From Trinickia symbiotica (GTDB taxonomy: Bacteria > Pseudomonadota > Gammaproteobacteria > Burkholderiales > Burkholderiaceae): a DNA stretch of 64,000 bases. The notes beneath the pieces were generated by a model, which was not told where the DNA came from, did no database searches, and saw only the letters and a list, made by a program, of their open reading frames with translations. Below are positions 36,748-44,754 of the stretch, piece by piece (the stretch's first letter is position 1; every line of letters begins with the position of its first letter). A program made the position numbers and the translations under genes. The stretch lies in contig NZ_PTIR01000019.1 of NCBI RefSeq assembly GCF_002934455.1, positions 1 to 64,000 on the forward strand. The letters are read 5' to 3'.

Positions 36748-37916
36748 ACGAGCTCGATGCTGAAAGCGGCGGCTCCGCGCCGCTCAACGTCACCGTGTGC
36801 GGCGGGGGGCGTACGGGTCATCTCGCCGCGGTGCTCTTCAAAGCGCGCCCCGGCGTCCGCGTCTCATTGCTGACCGGCCGCCAGGAGGTCGTCGATCGCT
36901 ACCTCGGCGCTGGGCAGAACATGAGCGCGATCATGCCCGACGGCACGAAGCAAACCGTGCGACTCGACCGGGTCACCTGCGATGCGGCCAAAGCGCTTCA
37001 CAACGCCGACGTCGTCATCGTCACGGTGCCGGCGCAGGTGCGCGCCCCGCTGCTCCACCGAATTGCTCAATGGCTGCCCACCGGGAAGCCAGTTTTCGTG
37101 GGCGCGATCCCAGGATTTTGCGGTTACGACTGGCTCGCGGAACGATTGCTCGGCACGCTGCCGAATGTCGTCATCTGGGGCATGAAGGACGTCGCGCATA
37201 TCGCGTCCGATCTCGACCCCGGCGTATCCGTTCGGATGGGCGGCGCGAAGGCGACCCTGCATGTCGCGACGCATGTGCGGGAAAGCGCGGCAACGAGACG
37301 AAATCTGCTCGCGCATTTAGAGCGGCTTTACGACGCACGCGTCGAATTGCTCAACGACTATCTGGAGATCACGCTGACGCCGGGCAACCCGATCATGCAC
37401 GGCTCCGTCATCTACGGGCTCATCGGGCCTTACGGCCAATGGCACGGGCGGCCGTTCTTGCAACCGATCCGCTGGTGGAATGATTGTCCGGAGCTCGGCG
37501 CCTACTTCATCGAGCGCTGCGACGAAGACAATCAGCGATTGCGAACGGCGCTCGAGCGCGAGTTCGGCATTGATCTGTACTCGGTGAAGCCGCTCAGGCA
37601 GGAAATCGTCGAGGCTTACGGCGATCAGATCCGCGATAGGGGAACCATGCTGTCGGTCCTGAGAACGAATCGCGCCTACGACGGAATCTTGGCCCCGCTC
37701 GTCCCCTCACCCGGCGGCACCGGTTATCTCATCGACCGTGAAAGCCGCGCTTTTCAGGAAGACGTGGCATACGGCCTCGCGCTGCTCGTTGAAATGGGAA
37801 GGCGCCTGAACGTCCGGTTGCCGCACATCGACGAGGTTTATCGCTGGAACATCTCCTACATGGGGGAATCGCGCGGCTCCGCGCTCGAATATTTCCCTCG
37901 AACCTGGCCATCTTGA
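36744..37916 (+). CDS. Opine (octopine/nopaline-type) dehydrogenase
   Basis: A 390-residue NAD(P)-dependent dehydrogenase. A Rossmann domain with VTVCGGGRTGHLAAVLF at the N-terminus is followed by the octopine-DH helical domain from about residue 190 (NDYLEITLTPGNPIMHG, with the conserved catalytic-region Asn/His). The family reductively joins a 2-oxo acid to an amine (octopine, staphylopine) or runs the reverse oxidation. Here it could add pyruvate or 2-oxoglutarate to an aminoethyl intermediate. Alternatively it could oxidise an SbnA product in place of SbnB. Its start overlaps the stop of the SbnA-like gene. Confidence 0.82.
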   Translation: MNELDAESGGSAPLNVTVCGGGRTGHLAAVLFKARPGVRVSLLTGRQEVVDRYLGAGQNMSAIMPDGTKQTVRLDRVTCDAAKALHNADVVIVTVPAQVRAPLLHRIAQWLPTGKPVFVGAIPGFCGYDWLAERLLGTLPNVVIWGMKDVAHIASDLDPGVSVRMGGAKATLHVATHVRESAATRRNLLAHLERLYDARVELLNDYLEITLTPGNPIMHGSVIYGLIGPYGQWHGRPFLQPIRWWNDCPELGAYFIERCDEDNQRLRTALEREFGIDLYSVKPLRQEIVEAYGDQIRDRGTMLSVLRTNRAYDGILAPLVPSPGGTGYLIDRESRAFQEDVAYGLALLVEMGRRLNVRLPHIDEVYRWNISYMGESRGSALEYFPRTWPS

Positions 37917-37927
37917 TCAGGACTCCT

Positions 37928-39862
37928 ATGGAACACATGGAATACCTACCCTCGAACGAGCGCAATGACAGTGCGTCGCCCGCGCTAGAAAGGCACCAGG
38001 CCGTTCGCTTCGCGTCGCGCCGCAACGCGCTGCGGCGCATCGTGCGATGCATCTTCGCCGAGCGAATCGTCGATAGCGCTGCGCTTGTCTTTGCTCCCGA
38101 GGGAACGAGTGCCTATCTGCCGCTCTGGCATCGCCACGCCGTCCTCGACTTCTCGGACGTATGGGCGGCGCCGGGCGATACGTTCGTCAACCGAGGCGAC
38201 ATCGTGCTCATCGGTGCGAACGGCGCACGCACTGCCGTCGAAAGCCCCGACCAGTTGATCGACTTACTGCGGCCGGCGTTCGATTTTCCCGCTTCTGACG
38301 ACGGCGTCGAAAGACTCGCGCACGACGTCGAGAACAGCATCGAAAACGATGTGCTCGCGCGAATACATCGCGTGACGTGGGAGGCCGATCTCCGCGCGAA
38401 GATGGAGGCAGCGGGCGCGACCGGACTGATCGACTATTTGCGCAGCCACTATTCCGTGCGCGATGCCGCGGTGCTGCTCGATCGATGGGGCTCGCTCGAA
38501 GGGCACCCCTACTATCCGACGTGGAAAAGCAAACCGGATCTCGACGCGCACCAGGTAGCGGCCCTCTCACCCGAATTCAACGCCTGCGTGCGCGTGCGTA
38601 TCGCGGCATTGCGCGCGGACATGGCCTATATCGAACGCATGCCGCACGTCGGCAGTTATCACGACTGGTTCGCAAGTCAGTTCCCGCAAGTCTGGGCGCA
38701 ATGGAAAGCGAGGCTGAACGAACGTGAGCTGCACGAGCGCGAGTGGCTTCCGTTGCCGATCCACAGTTGGCATCTCGAGCATTTCGTTTGCAAACAATAT
38801 GCGGCCGAGATAGAGGGAGGCCTTCTCATCGTCGATGGGCCGGACATCGATACGCTGCCAACGATGTCTTTTCGCACGATGATGCCGCGGCTGCCGGGCC
38901 CGGTGCCGTTCATCAAGCTGCCCATCGCACTGTGGCTCACGAGCGAGCAACGCAGCCTGCAGGCCAAGTCGATTCATATGGGCCCGCGCATCAGCAGCGT
39001 GATCGAGCGCATCCTCGCCGCCGACGATCGCCTTGCCGGAGCGCTGGAAATCTTTCCCGAGGAGGTGGCATTCCACTATAAACATGCGGTCAAGCAGGAG
39101 GACGGACCGGGACGCTACCTTTCGGTCGCCTATCGCGCAAGCGGGGGAGCGTTCGAGCGGTCCGACGATCTCCTACCGGTTACCGTCGCCGCACTGTCGA
39201 CGCGCTCGCCGGCAAGCCGCCGTCCACTCGTGTCCGAACTGATCGAGCGCGACGGCCAGTGCGCCACGGCGAACCAGGTCGAGGAATACTTCCGTGCATA
39301 CGTGAGAACCGTCACCTATCCCGTCATCGGCATCTACCTCCGCTACGGCATCGCGCTCGAAGCGCATCAGCAAAACGCGTCCGTCTTGTTTGCCCGCGAT
39401 GGCGCGCCCCGGCGGCTTGCAATGCGCGATTTCGGCGACGGGCGGACCTTCGCGCCGCTGCTCAATGCACGCGGGTACGAATTGAAGCCGTACGTTCATC
39501 CGGGCATTTTGCCGACCGTCTTCGACGACGACATCGAACCCGTGCGCTCATGTGTGCTCCATGCGTGCTTTGTCTGCCATCTTCACGAGCTCGCACTGCT
39601 GCTGACGCAGGAGTACGGTCTTGCATCGCCCCGACTATGGGATATTCTCCGAGAGGAGACGGCGCGCACGTTCGATCTCTTCGCCTCGGATGTCGACAGC
39701 ACGCTTTGGCAAACCGAACGTACCGCTTTCCTTGATCAGCCGTGGCCGAGCCGATCCGTGCTCAGAATGCATCTGCTCAAGTATTCGGACTATCGGATCG
39801 AGCACAAGTTATCGAATCCTCTTGTGTCGGCAAACCGCGAAAACGCGAGAGCCGATCGATGA
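37928..39862 (+). CDS. IucA/IucC family NIS siderophore synthetase
   Basis: A 644-residue NRPS-independent siderophore synthetase that adenylates a carboxylic acid such as citrate, malate or 2-oxoglutarate and couples it to an amine. Conserved elements are PTMSFRTMMP (the ATP-binding S-x-R-T), IALEAHQQNASVLF, MRDFGDG, and the C-terminal FhuF-like part LRMHLLKYSDYRIEHKLSNPL. The usual HPWQ motif is altered to IHSWHLEHF. It is the only NIS synthetase in the window, so staphyloferrin B (three synthetases) cannot be made from this cluster alone. The ATG at 37928 has AGGA upstream; a TTG at 37913 would overlap the previous stop. Confidence 0.9.
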   Translation: MEHMEYLPSNERNDSASPALERHQAVRFASRRNALRRIVRCIFAERIVDSAALVFAPEGTSAYLPLWHRHAVLDFSDVWAAPGDTFVNRGDIVLIGANGARTAVESPDQLIDLLRPAFDFPASDDGVERLAHDVENSIENDVLARIHRVTWEADLRAKMEAAGATGLIDYLRSHYSVRDAAVLLDRWGSLEGHPYYPTWKSKPDLDAHQVAALSPEFNACVRVRIAALRADMAYIERMPHVGSYHDWFASQFPQVWAQWKARLNERELHEREWLPLPIHSWHLEHFVCKQYAAEIEGGLLIVDGPDIDTLPTMSFRTMMPRLPGPVPFIKLPIALWLTSEQRSLQAKSIHMGPRISSVIERILAADDRLAGALEIFPEEVAFHYKHAVKQEDGPGRYLSVAYRASGGAFERSDDLLPVTVAALSTRSPASRRPLVSELIERDGQCATANQVEEYFRAYVRTVTYPVIGIYLRYGIALEAHQQNASVLFARDGAPRRLAMRDFGDGRTFAPLLNARGYELKPYVHPGILPTVFDDDIEPVRSCVLHACFVCHLHELALLLTQEYGLASPRLWDILREETARTFDLFASDVDSTLWQTERTAFLDQPWPSRSVLRMHLLKYSDYRIEHKLSNPLVSANRENARADR

Positions 39863-41112
39863 CACGCGATACCGTCTTGCAGGCGCAGGCATCAAGGCTC
39901 GTCCACCTGCTGTTCGCCGTGCAGCTCGTTTCCATCAGCGCCATGGAGATGAGCGGCCCTTTCTGGCCGGTCCGCTTGAAAGCTCTCGCCACCTCGAGCT
40001 TCGAGTTCGGGTTCGCAGCGGTCGCGGTGTACGTCGGCCCGATGCTCGGGATGATGCTGATGGGCGCGCGCTGGGGCCGCATCGGCGATCGAACCGGCCA
40101 TAAGCTCATGATGTGCCGCGCGCTGCTTGCGCTTGCGCTGACGCAGGCGGCGCTCGCCTATGCGGACAACGTGTGGGCCATTCTCGCCTTGCGTGTAATT
40201 CAGGGCGCATGCGCCGGCTACACGGCACCCGCGCAAGCCTATGGCGTTACGGTAGTCGATCCCTCGCGCCGCGCGCGGCTCTTCGCCTATCTGCAAGTGT
40301 CGACGAACGTCGGTTCGATCGTCGGCGCGATCTGCGGTGGTGTGATCCTGGATCATGCAACTTTCTTTTGGATCAATATCGTCGCGGCTCTGCTGTGCGC
40401 CGCCTGCGCGCTCGCTGTCGTGCTCGCCGTTCCCGACGTACGCGCGCCGCAGACCTCGTCCTCGAGCGAGACGAAAAGCGCGCCGCCGCGCACGCATCGC
40501 CCGCCGCGGCTCTGGCAAGCGGGACCGATCGGCGGATTGCTCGCCATCATGGGCATGTTGCTGGCCAGCCGCACGATGACGCAGTCCCCGTTTTCACTCT
40601 ATGTTCATTCGGTATTCCATGCCGGCAATTGGGTCACGGGGCTCTGCTACGCGCTGATGTCGCTCGGTTTTGCCGTATCGGCATCGCTTTGGGCGCGATA
40701 CTTCGAGAAGAAGACGCTTCCCGATGCGTTGCGGAAAATCGTCTATATCGCCGCTGCATGCGCCATCGTAACGATCGCGGCCGGAACAACGCGGGACGTT
40801 CGCGTCTTCGCCACCATTTATTTCCTATGGGGAGTGCTTCTCGCGGCAACGACACCTGTCTTGATGTCGCTGATTTCGCATGCTGCCGGAAGCCGCGGCC
40901 AGGGGCATCTGATCGGCGTCGCGCAGAGCACCACACAGTTTTCATCGATCACGGGCATTGCGCTCGGCGGTTGGCTGAGCCAAGCCGTCGGCCTGCAATA
41001 CACGTACTTTCTGGTGTCAGTCGCCTATGCGGCAGCGCTCGCCGTGGCGGTCCTCGTCACGCGCGAACACCATATCGCGGCACAGTCGGTCATCGCCTCC
41101 GGAGGTGATTAG
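39859..41112 (+). CDS. MFS transporter, probable siderophore exporter
   Basis: A 417-residue, 12-helix MFS protein whose ATG overlaps the synthetase stop. Motifs include GARWGRIGDRTGHKLMM (loop 2-3), LRVIQGACAGYTAPAQAY and GSIVGAICGGVILD. SbnD, FslB and PvsC are MFS exporters in the same position of related operons, so export of the finished siderophore across the inner membrane is the best call. It is the last gene of the operon; CsbD follows 64 bases later, probably from its own promoter. Confidence 0.85.
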   Translation: MTRDTVLQAQASRLVHLLFAVQLVSISAMEMSGPFWPVRLKALATSSFEFGFAAVAVYVGPMLGMMLMGARWGRIGDRTGHKLMMCRALLALALTQAALAYADNVWAILALRVIQGACAGYTAPAQAYGVTVVDPSRRARLFAYLQVSTNVGSIVGAICGGVILDHATFFWINIVAALLCAACALAVVLAVPDVRAPQTSSSSETKSAPPRTHRPPRLWQAGPIGGLLAIMGMLLASRTMTQSPFSLYVHSVFHAGNWVTGLCYALMSLGFAVSASLWARYFEKKTLPDALRKIVYIAAACAIVTIAAGTTRDVRVFATIYFLWGVLLAATTPVLMSLISHAAGSRGQGHLIGVAQSTTQFSSITGIALGGWLSQAVGLQYTYFLVSVAYAAALAVAVLVTREHHIAAQSVIASGGD

Positions 41113-41176
41113 CGATAATCGGCGGCACGGGAGTTGCTGTGTGATGATTTCCTCATCTCGACTCAGGGAGCAAACG

Positions 41177-41374
41177 ATGAACGAAGACAAGATCAAGGGC
41201 CAGTGGAAACAGCTTTCCGGCAAGCTGAAGGCGCAGTGGGGGAAGCTGACCGATGACGACCTCGCAGTGGCCGACGGCGACCGCGAGTATCTCGTCGGTA
41301 GAATCCAGGAGCGCTACGGGATTGCCCGGGACGAGGCCGAGCGACAGTTGCGCGACTTCGACAGCACCTTATGA
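41177..41374 (+). CDS. CsbD family stress protein
   Basis: A 65-residue CsbD-like protein: MNEDKIKGQWKQLSGKLKAQ, then GKLTDDDLAVADGDREYLVG and a short helical tail. CsbD proteins are small, abundant, general-stress-induced and of unknown biochemical role. GGGAG lies upstream of the ATG. Confidence 0.9.
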   Translation: MNEDKIKGQWKQLSGKLKAQWGKLTDDDLAVADGDREYLVGRIQERYGIARDEAERQLRDFDSTL

Positions 41375-41383
41375 CCCGGGGCA

Positions 41384-41448
41384 CGCGCGCCGCTGGCGAC
41401 GGCGCGCGCGCATCGAGCCATGGGCTCGGCGACGCAATGTCGCCGAGC
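41384..41448. terminator. Two hairpins between convergent csbD and dodecin genes
   Basis: First stem GCGCGCCG / CGGCGCGC (41385-41392 and 41400-41407), extendable by one pair. Second stem GCTCGGCGAC / GTCGCCGAGC (41424-41433 and 41439-41448) with loop GCAAT. Their place between convergent genes suits a bidirectional terminator, although T tracts are short. Confidence 0.6.
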
Positions 41449-41474
41449 TGAACGCCGCCGCTTGAACGAACCTC

Positions 41475-41696
41475 TCAGGTCTCGTACTTGAACGACAGGG
41501 ATACTCTGGCGCGATATTCGACCACCTTGCCGTTATCGACCTTCATATCGAGCTTACAAACTTCGGCGACTCTCAGGTCGCGCAGCGAGTTGGCCGCGGT
41601 TTCGACGGCGTTTTTCGCCGCATCCTCCCAGGACGTCGGGCTCGTGCCGATGATTTCGGTGACCTTATAGACGCTCGGTTCCGTGCTGGTGGACAT
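41475..41696 (-). CDS. Dodecin (flavin-storage protein)
   Basis: A 73-residue dodecin: VYKVTEIIGTSPTSWEDAAK, NAVETAANSLRDLRVAEV, and a C-terminal strand DNGKVVEYRARVSLSFKYE. Dodecins form hollow 12-mers that bind flavins (FMN or riboflavin) and sometimes CoA. The ATG at 41696 has GGAGAAAGATC directly upstream; the longer frame lacks support. Confidence 0.9.
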   Translation of the reverse strand: MSTSTEPSVYKVTEIIGTSPTSWEDAAKNAVETAANSLRDLRVAEVCKLDMKVDNGKVVEYRARVSLSFKYET

Positions 41697-41885
41697 GATC
41701 TTTCTCCGGGATGACAGGTGCAATCTTTGAGATCAGCAGGCCGCGTGCCAGATTCGGCGGACACGCTAGAATGTCCGCTCATGACCGGCAATGACGCAAG
41801 GCGACCGGCGGCCTGACAGGCGTATCTCCGATGGGAGTCAACGCGATCGCGGCATCGGAAATGGCATCGATGGAGAGGAGACCAT

Positions 41886-42890
41886 TTGAAAAACTCACGA
41901 CGTCACATTCGCATTTGCGGCACGGGCGTCGCTGTTCCCGAGAATGTGCTGACGAGCGAAGCGATCGATCGGCGTTTCGGGTTGCCGATCGGCACGGTCT
42001 TTGAGCGCTACGGCGTGCGCGCGCGCCGGTACGCCAAACACGAAAGCGCCGCCTCGCTCGCGGCGAAAGCCTGCGATGACGCACTGGCTCGCGCCGGTCT
42101 GGAATGGCGCGACATCGATTGCCTCGTTGCGGCATCGGCGACAATGGACCAAGCGTTGCCTTATAACGCCGCGATGATTGTCAACGAACTCGGCAATCGC
42201 GCACGGCATATCGCCGCATTCGATATCGGCGCCAGCTGCCTCTCATTTCTCGTTGCGCTCGATACGATCAGCTATCTCGTCGACTGCGGCCGCTATCGGA
42301 ACGTGATGATCGTATCGGCGGATATCGCGACATTCTCGCTCGATTGGTCGACGCTCGGCGAATCCGCCATCTTCGGCGACGGCGCCGCAGCCGCCATCGT
42401 CCGCAAAAGCAGGCCCGACGAGGCATCATGCATCCTCGCGTCGCGCGTCGAAACGCACGCCGAAAGCGCGAGCCATTGCCATATCAAAGCAGGCGGCTCG
42501 CGCTACCATCCCGCACGCTCGGACGTCGACTTCATGCCTCTCACGCTGTTCCATATGGACGGGCCGCGCCTGTTTCGGATAGTCTCTCGCGAACTCCCGC
42601 GGTTGATGGCGGACCTGCTCGAGGGCGCAATGGTCAAGCTGGATCAGGTTCGTCTCGTCGTGCCGCATCAGGCGAGCCGCCTCGCACTCGATCATCTCGC
42701 CAAGCGGTTGCGCATCGATGCAGCCCGAATCGTCGATATCCTCGCCGATTTCGGCAATCAAGTCGGGGCCTCGCTGCCCTCCGCCTTACATCATGCAATC
42801 GCCGACAACCGGCTGCAGCGCGGAGCGACGTTCATGCTGCTGGGCTCAGGCGCCGGCGTGACGCTAGGTGGCATGGTCATGGTGTATTGA
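41886..42890 (+). CDS. 3-oxoacyl-ACP synthase III-like condensing enzyme
   Basis: A 334-residue KAS III/OleA-like thiolase-fold protein with an intact triad: C118 in FDIGASCLSF, H261 in VVPHQASRLA and N291 in FGNQVGASLP. The TTG start at 41886 is supported by GGAGAGGAGA at 41871-41880. It is the first gene of a five-gene run, so it is not the housekeeping FabH, which normally lies among fab genes. It should form or transfer an acyl or 3-oxoacyl unit that the next enzymes process. Confidence 0.85.
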   Translation: MKNSRRHIRICGTGVAVPENVLTSEAIDRRFGLPIGTVFERYGVRARRYAKHESAASLAAKACDDALARAGLEWRDIDCLVAASATMDQALPYNAAMIVNELGNRARHIAAFDIGASCLSFLVALDTISYLVDCGRYRNVMIVSADIATFSLDWSTLGESAIFGDGAAAAIVRKSRPDEASCILASRVETHAESASHCHIKAGGSRYHPARSDVDFMPLTLFHMDGPRLFRIVSRELPRLMADLLEGAMVKLDQVRLVVPHQASRLALDHLAKRLRIDAARIVDILADFGNQVGASLPSALHHAIADNRLQRGATFMLLGSGAGVTLGGMVMVY

Positions 42891-42892
42891 AG

Positions 42893-43909
42893 ATGCGAGT
42901 GCTCGTAACGGGAGGAACGGGCTTTCTCGGACGTCATATCGTGTGGCGACTGAACGCTTCGGGCCATAGCGTCGTCTTCACCGGGCGAAATCCGAAGCAC
43001 GCGGCCGATGTGCTGGCCGGCATGGAGCGGCACGACCTCGAAACTCGTTTCGTCATGCTCGAGCACGGCGACCCGAAGAGCGCGACATTGCTGGCCGAAT
43101 CGGCAGCCGATGCGGATGCGGTCATCCACTGTGCCGCGCTGTCGTCGCCTTGGGGCCGGCGCGAAGCGTTCGAGCGCGCCAATGTTGCGTCTACGAGCGA
43201 GGTTGTCGGCGCATGCGAAGCCCGGCGCATCCCCCGTCTCGTTCATATCTCCACGCCGAGCCTCTACTTCGATTTTCGTGATCGCCTGGGCATTCGGGAG
43301 GAGGAGCCGCTGCCGCCGCCTGTCAACGAGTATGCGAGAACCAAGGGAATCGCGGAAGACCTCGTCGCGCGCGCGCAGAGCGATTCCGTTATCGTGCTGC
43401 GCCCGCGAGCGATCTTCGGTCCATGGGATGCCACGCTGCTGCCGCGCATCTTCCGTGTCGCCAAGGTATCGCGATTGCCGCTGATGAGAGGCGGCAACGC
43501 ATTGATCGATCTGACCTATGTCGACAACGTCGTCGATGCCGTCATGCTGGCGCTCGGAGCCGATATCGAACGCGCCGTCGTGAATATCAGCAACGGCGAA
43601 CCGATGACAGTGCGCGACATGTTCGCGAAGCTCGGGCGAGCCTTCGGACTGGAGCTCCGCGTGCGCCCCGTTCCCTATCCGCTCGTCGATGCGATAGCCG
43701 CGCTTCTCGAACGGGCCGCGCGGCTCCGGCCGGACTGGGAGCCCCCGATCACGCGTTATTCGGCGGGACTGCTGGCGTTTTCGCAAACGCTCGATCTGAC
43801 GCGTGCGCGCATATTGCTCGGCTACGTGCCACGCGTCCCGCTCGACGTCGGCATTGCGCGCACGGCCGCGTGGTTCGCCGCTGCCGCGCACCGAAAGAAC
43901 GATCGATGA
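42893..43909 (+). CDS. Extended SDR / 3-beta-HSD-like reductase (OleD-like)
   Basis: A 338-residue NAD(P)-dependent epimerase/dehydratase-fold enzyme. The Rossmann motif GGTGFLG is at residues 7-13, HISTPSLYFDF carries the catalytic Ser region, YARTKGIAED provides the Tyr-xxx-Lys pair, and LIDLTYVDNVVDA is the conserved substrate-side motif. The STPSLYF/VDNVVDA pattern is closer to OleD and 3-beta-hydroxysteroid-type reductases than to sugar epimerases. Following a KAS III, reduction of a 3-oxo intermediate is plausible. It begins two bases after the KAS III stop. Confidence 0.8.
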   Translation: MRVLVTGGTGFLGRHIVWRLNASGHSVVFTGRNPKHAADVLAGMERHDLETRFVMLEHGDPKSATLLAESAADADAVIHCAALSSPWGRREAFERANVASTSEVVGACEARRIPRLVHISTPSLYFDFRDRLGIREEEPLPPPVNEYARTKGIAEDLVARAQSDSVIVLRPRAIFGPWDATLLPRIFRVAKVSRLPLMRGGNALIDLTYVDNVVDAVMLALGADIERAVVNISNGEPMTVRDMFAKLGRAFGLELRVRPVPYPLVDAIAALLERAARLRPDWEPPITRYSAGLLAFSQTLDLTRARILLGYVPRVPLDVGIARTAAWFAAAAHRKNDR

Positions 43910-44754
43910 GCGCGGAGATCGGTTTTCGCCTCCTCAAGGTCGGACATTGCTCGCATCCCGAGTGCATCGCTCAACGAGGCGGACGATTCGCCGCCGTTCC
44001 GTTTCCCGCGTTAGCGTGCCTGCTGATTCATCCGCGTCACGGCCCGATGCTGTTCGATACGGGGTACAGCGATGCCTTTTTTACCGCGACGAAACGCTTT
44101 CCGGAGCATCTCTACCGTCTCGTCACGCCAGTGTCGCTCAACCCTGGCGAATCGCTGGCAACGCAGCTCGGGCTTCACGGCTTTACGCCGGACGATATCA
44201 AGCATTTGTTCGTCTCACATCTGCATGCGGACCATATTGCGGGAATCGGCGACTATCCGCGGGCAAAGATCTTCGTCATGAGAGCCGAAGTCGAAGCCAT
44301 GCGCCGGGCGTCGCGCATCGGCGGGTTGCGGCGCGGCTATCTTCGTATGCTGCTTCCCGATCGGTTCGACATGACGTTGACCTATGTGGACGATTGCCCG
44401 CGAGTCGTATTGCCCGATTCGATGCGGCCATTCAGATACGGCTTCGATCTGCTCGGTGACGGGAGTCTGACCGGCGTGCCATTGCCCGGTCATACGGCGG
44501 GCCAACTCGGGCTGCTTTTTAAAACCACCGAAGCACGCACCGTTTTTCTCGTCGCGGACGCGTGCTGGTCGCTCGATGCGCTCAGGCGCGACCGCGCGCC
44601 GACGTGGATCGCGTCGCAGCTTTTTGCCGACAAGCGGGAATATCTCTCGACATTCGCCGGCCTTCGGCAGGTCCTCGCCCGACAAGAGAGCCTCATGATG
44701 GTGCCATCCCACTGCGAATCGACATGGAAACAACTGAGCGATGAAACCCGCTGA
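43906..44754 (+). CDS. MBL-fold metallo-hydrolase
   Basis: A 282-residue metallo-beta-lactamase-fold hydrolase with the zinc motif H105-L-H107-A-D109-H110, PGHTAGQLGL (third His) and VADACWS (bridging Asp). It resembles lactonase-type quorum-quenching enzymes and thioester hydrolases. Start and stop both overlap neighbouring genes (ATGA; 14 bases with the next). In this operon a lactone- or thioester-hydrolysing role is possible, the place OleB would hold in an olefin pathway. Confidence 0.85.
   Translation: MSAEIGFRLLKVGHCSHPECIAQRGGRFAAVPFPALACLLIHPRHGPMLFDTGYSDAFFTATKRFPEHLYRLVTPVSLNPGESLATQLGLHGFTPDDIKHLFVSHLHADHIAGIGDYPRAKIFVMRAEVEAMRRASRIGGLRRGYLRMLLPDRFDMTLTYVDDCPRVVLPDSMRPFRYGFDLLGDGSLTGVPLPGHTAGQLGLLFKTTEARTVFLVADACWSLDALRRDRAPTWIASQLFADKREYLSTFAGLRQVLARQESLMMVPSHCESTWKQLSDETR

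Noticed and set aside
31980-41112. Staphyloferrin B operon
   Set aside because: Only one NIS synthetase, no SbnB-fold enzyme and no SbnG; the match is partial.
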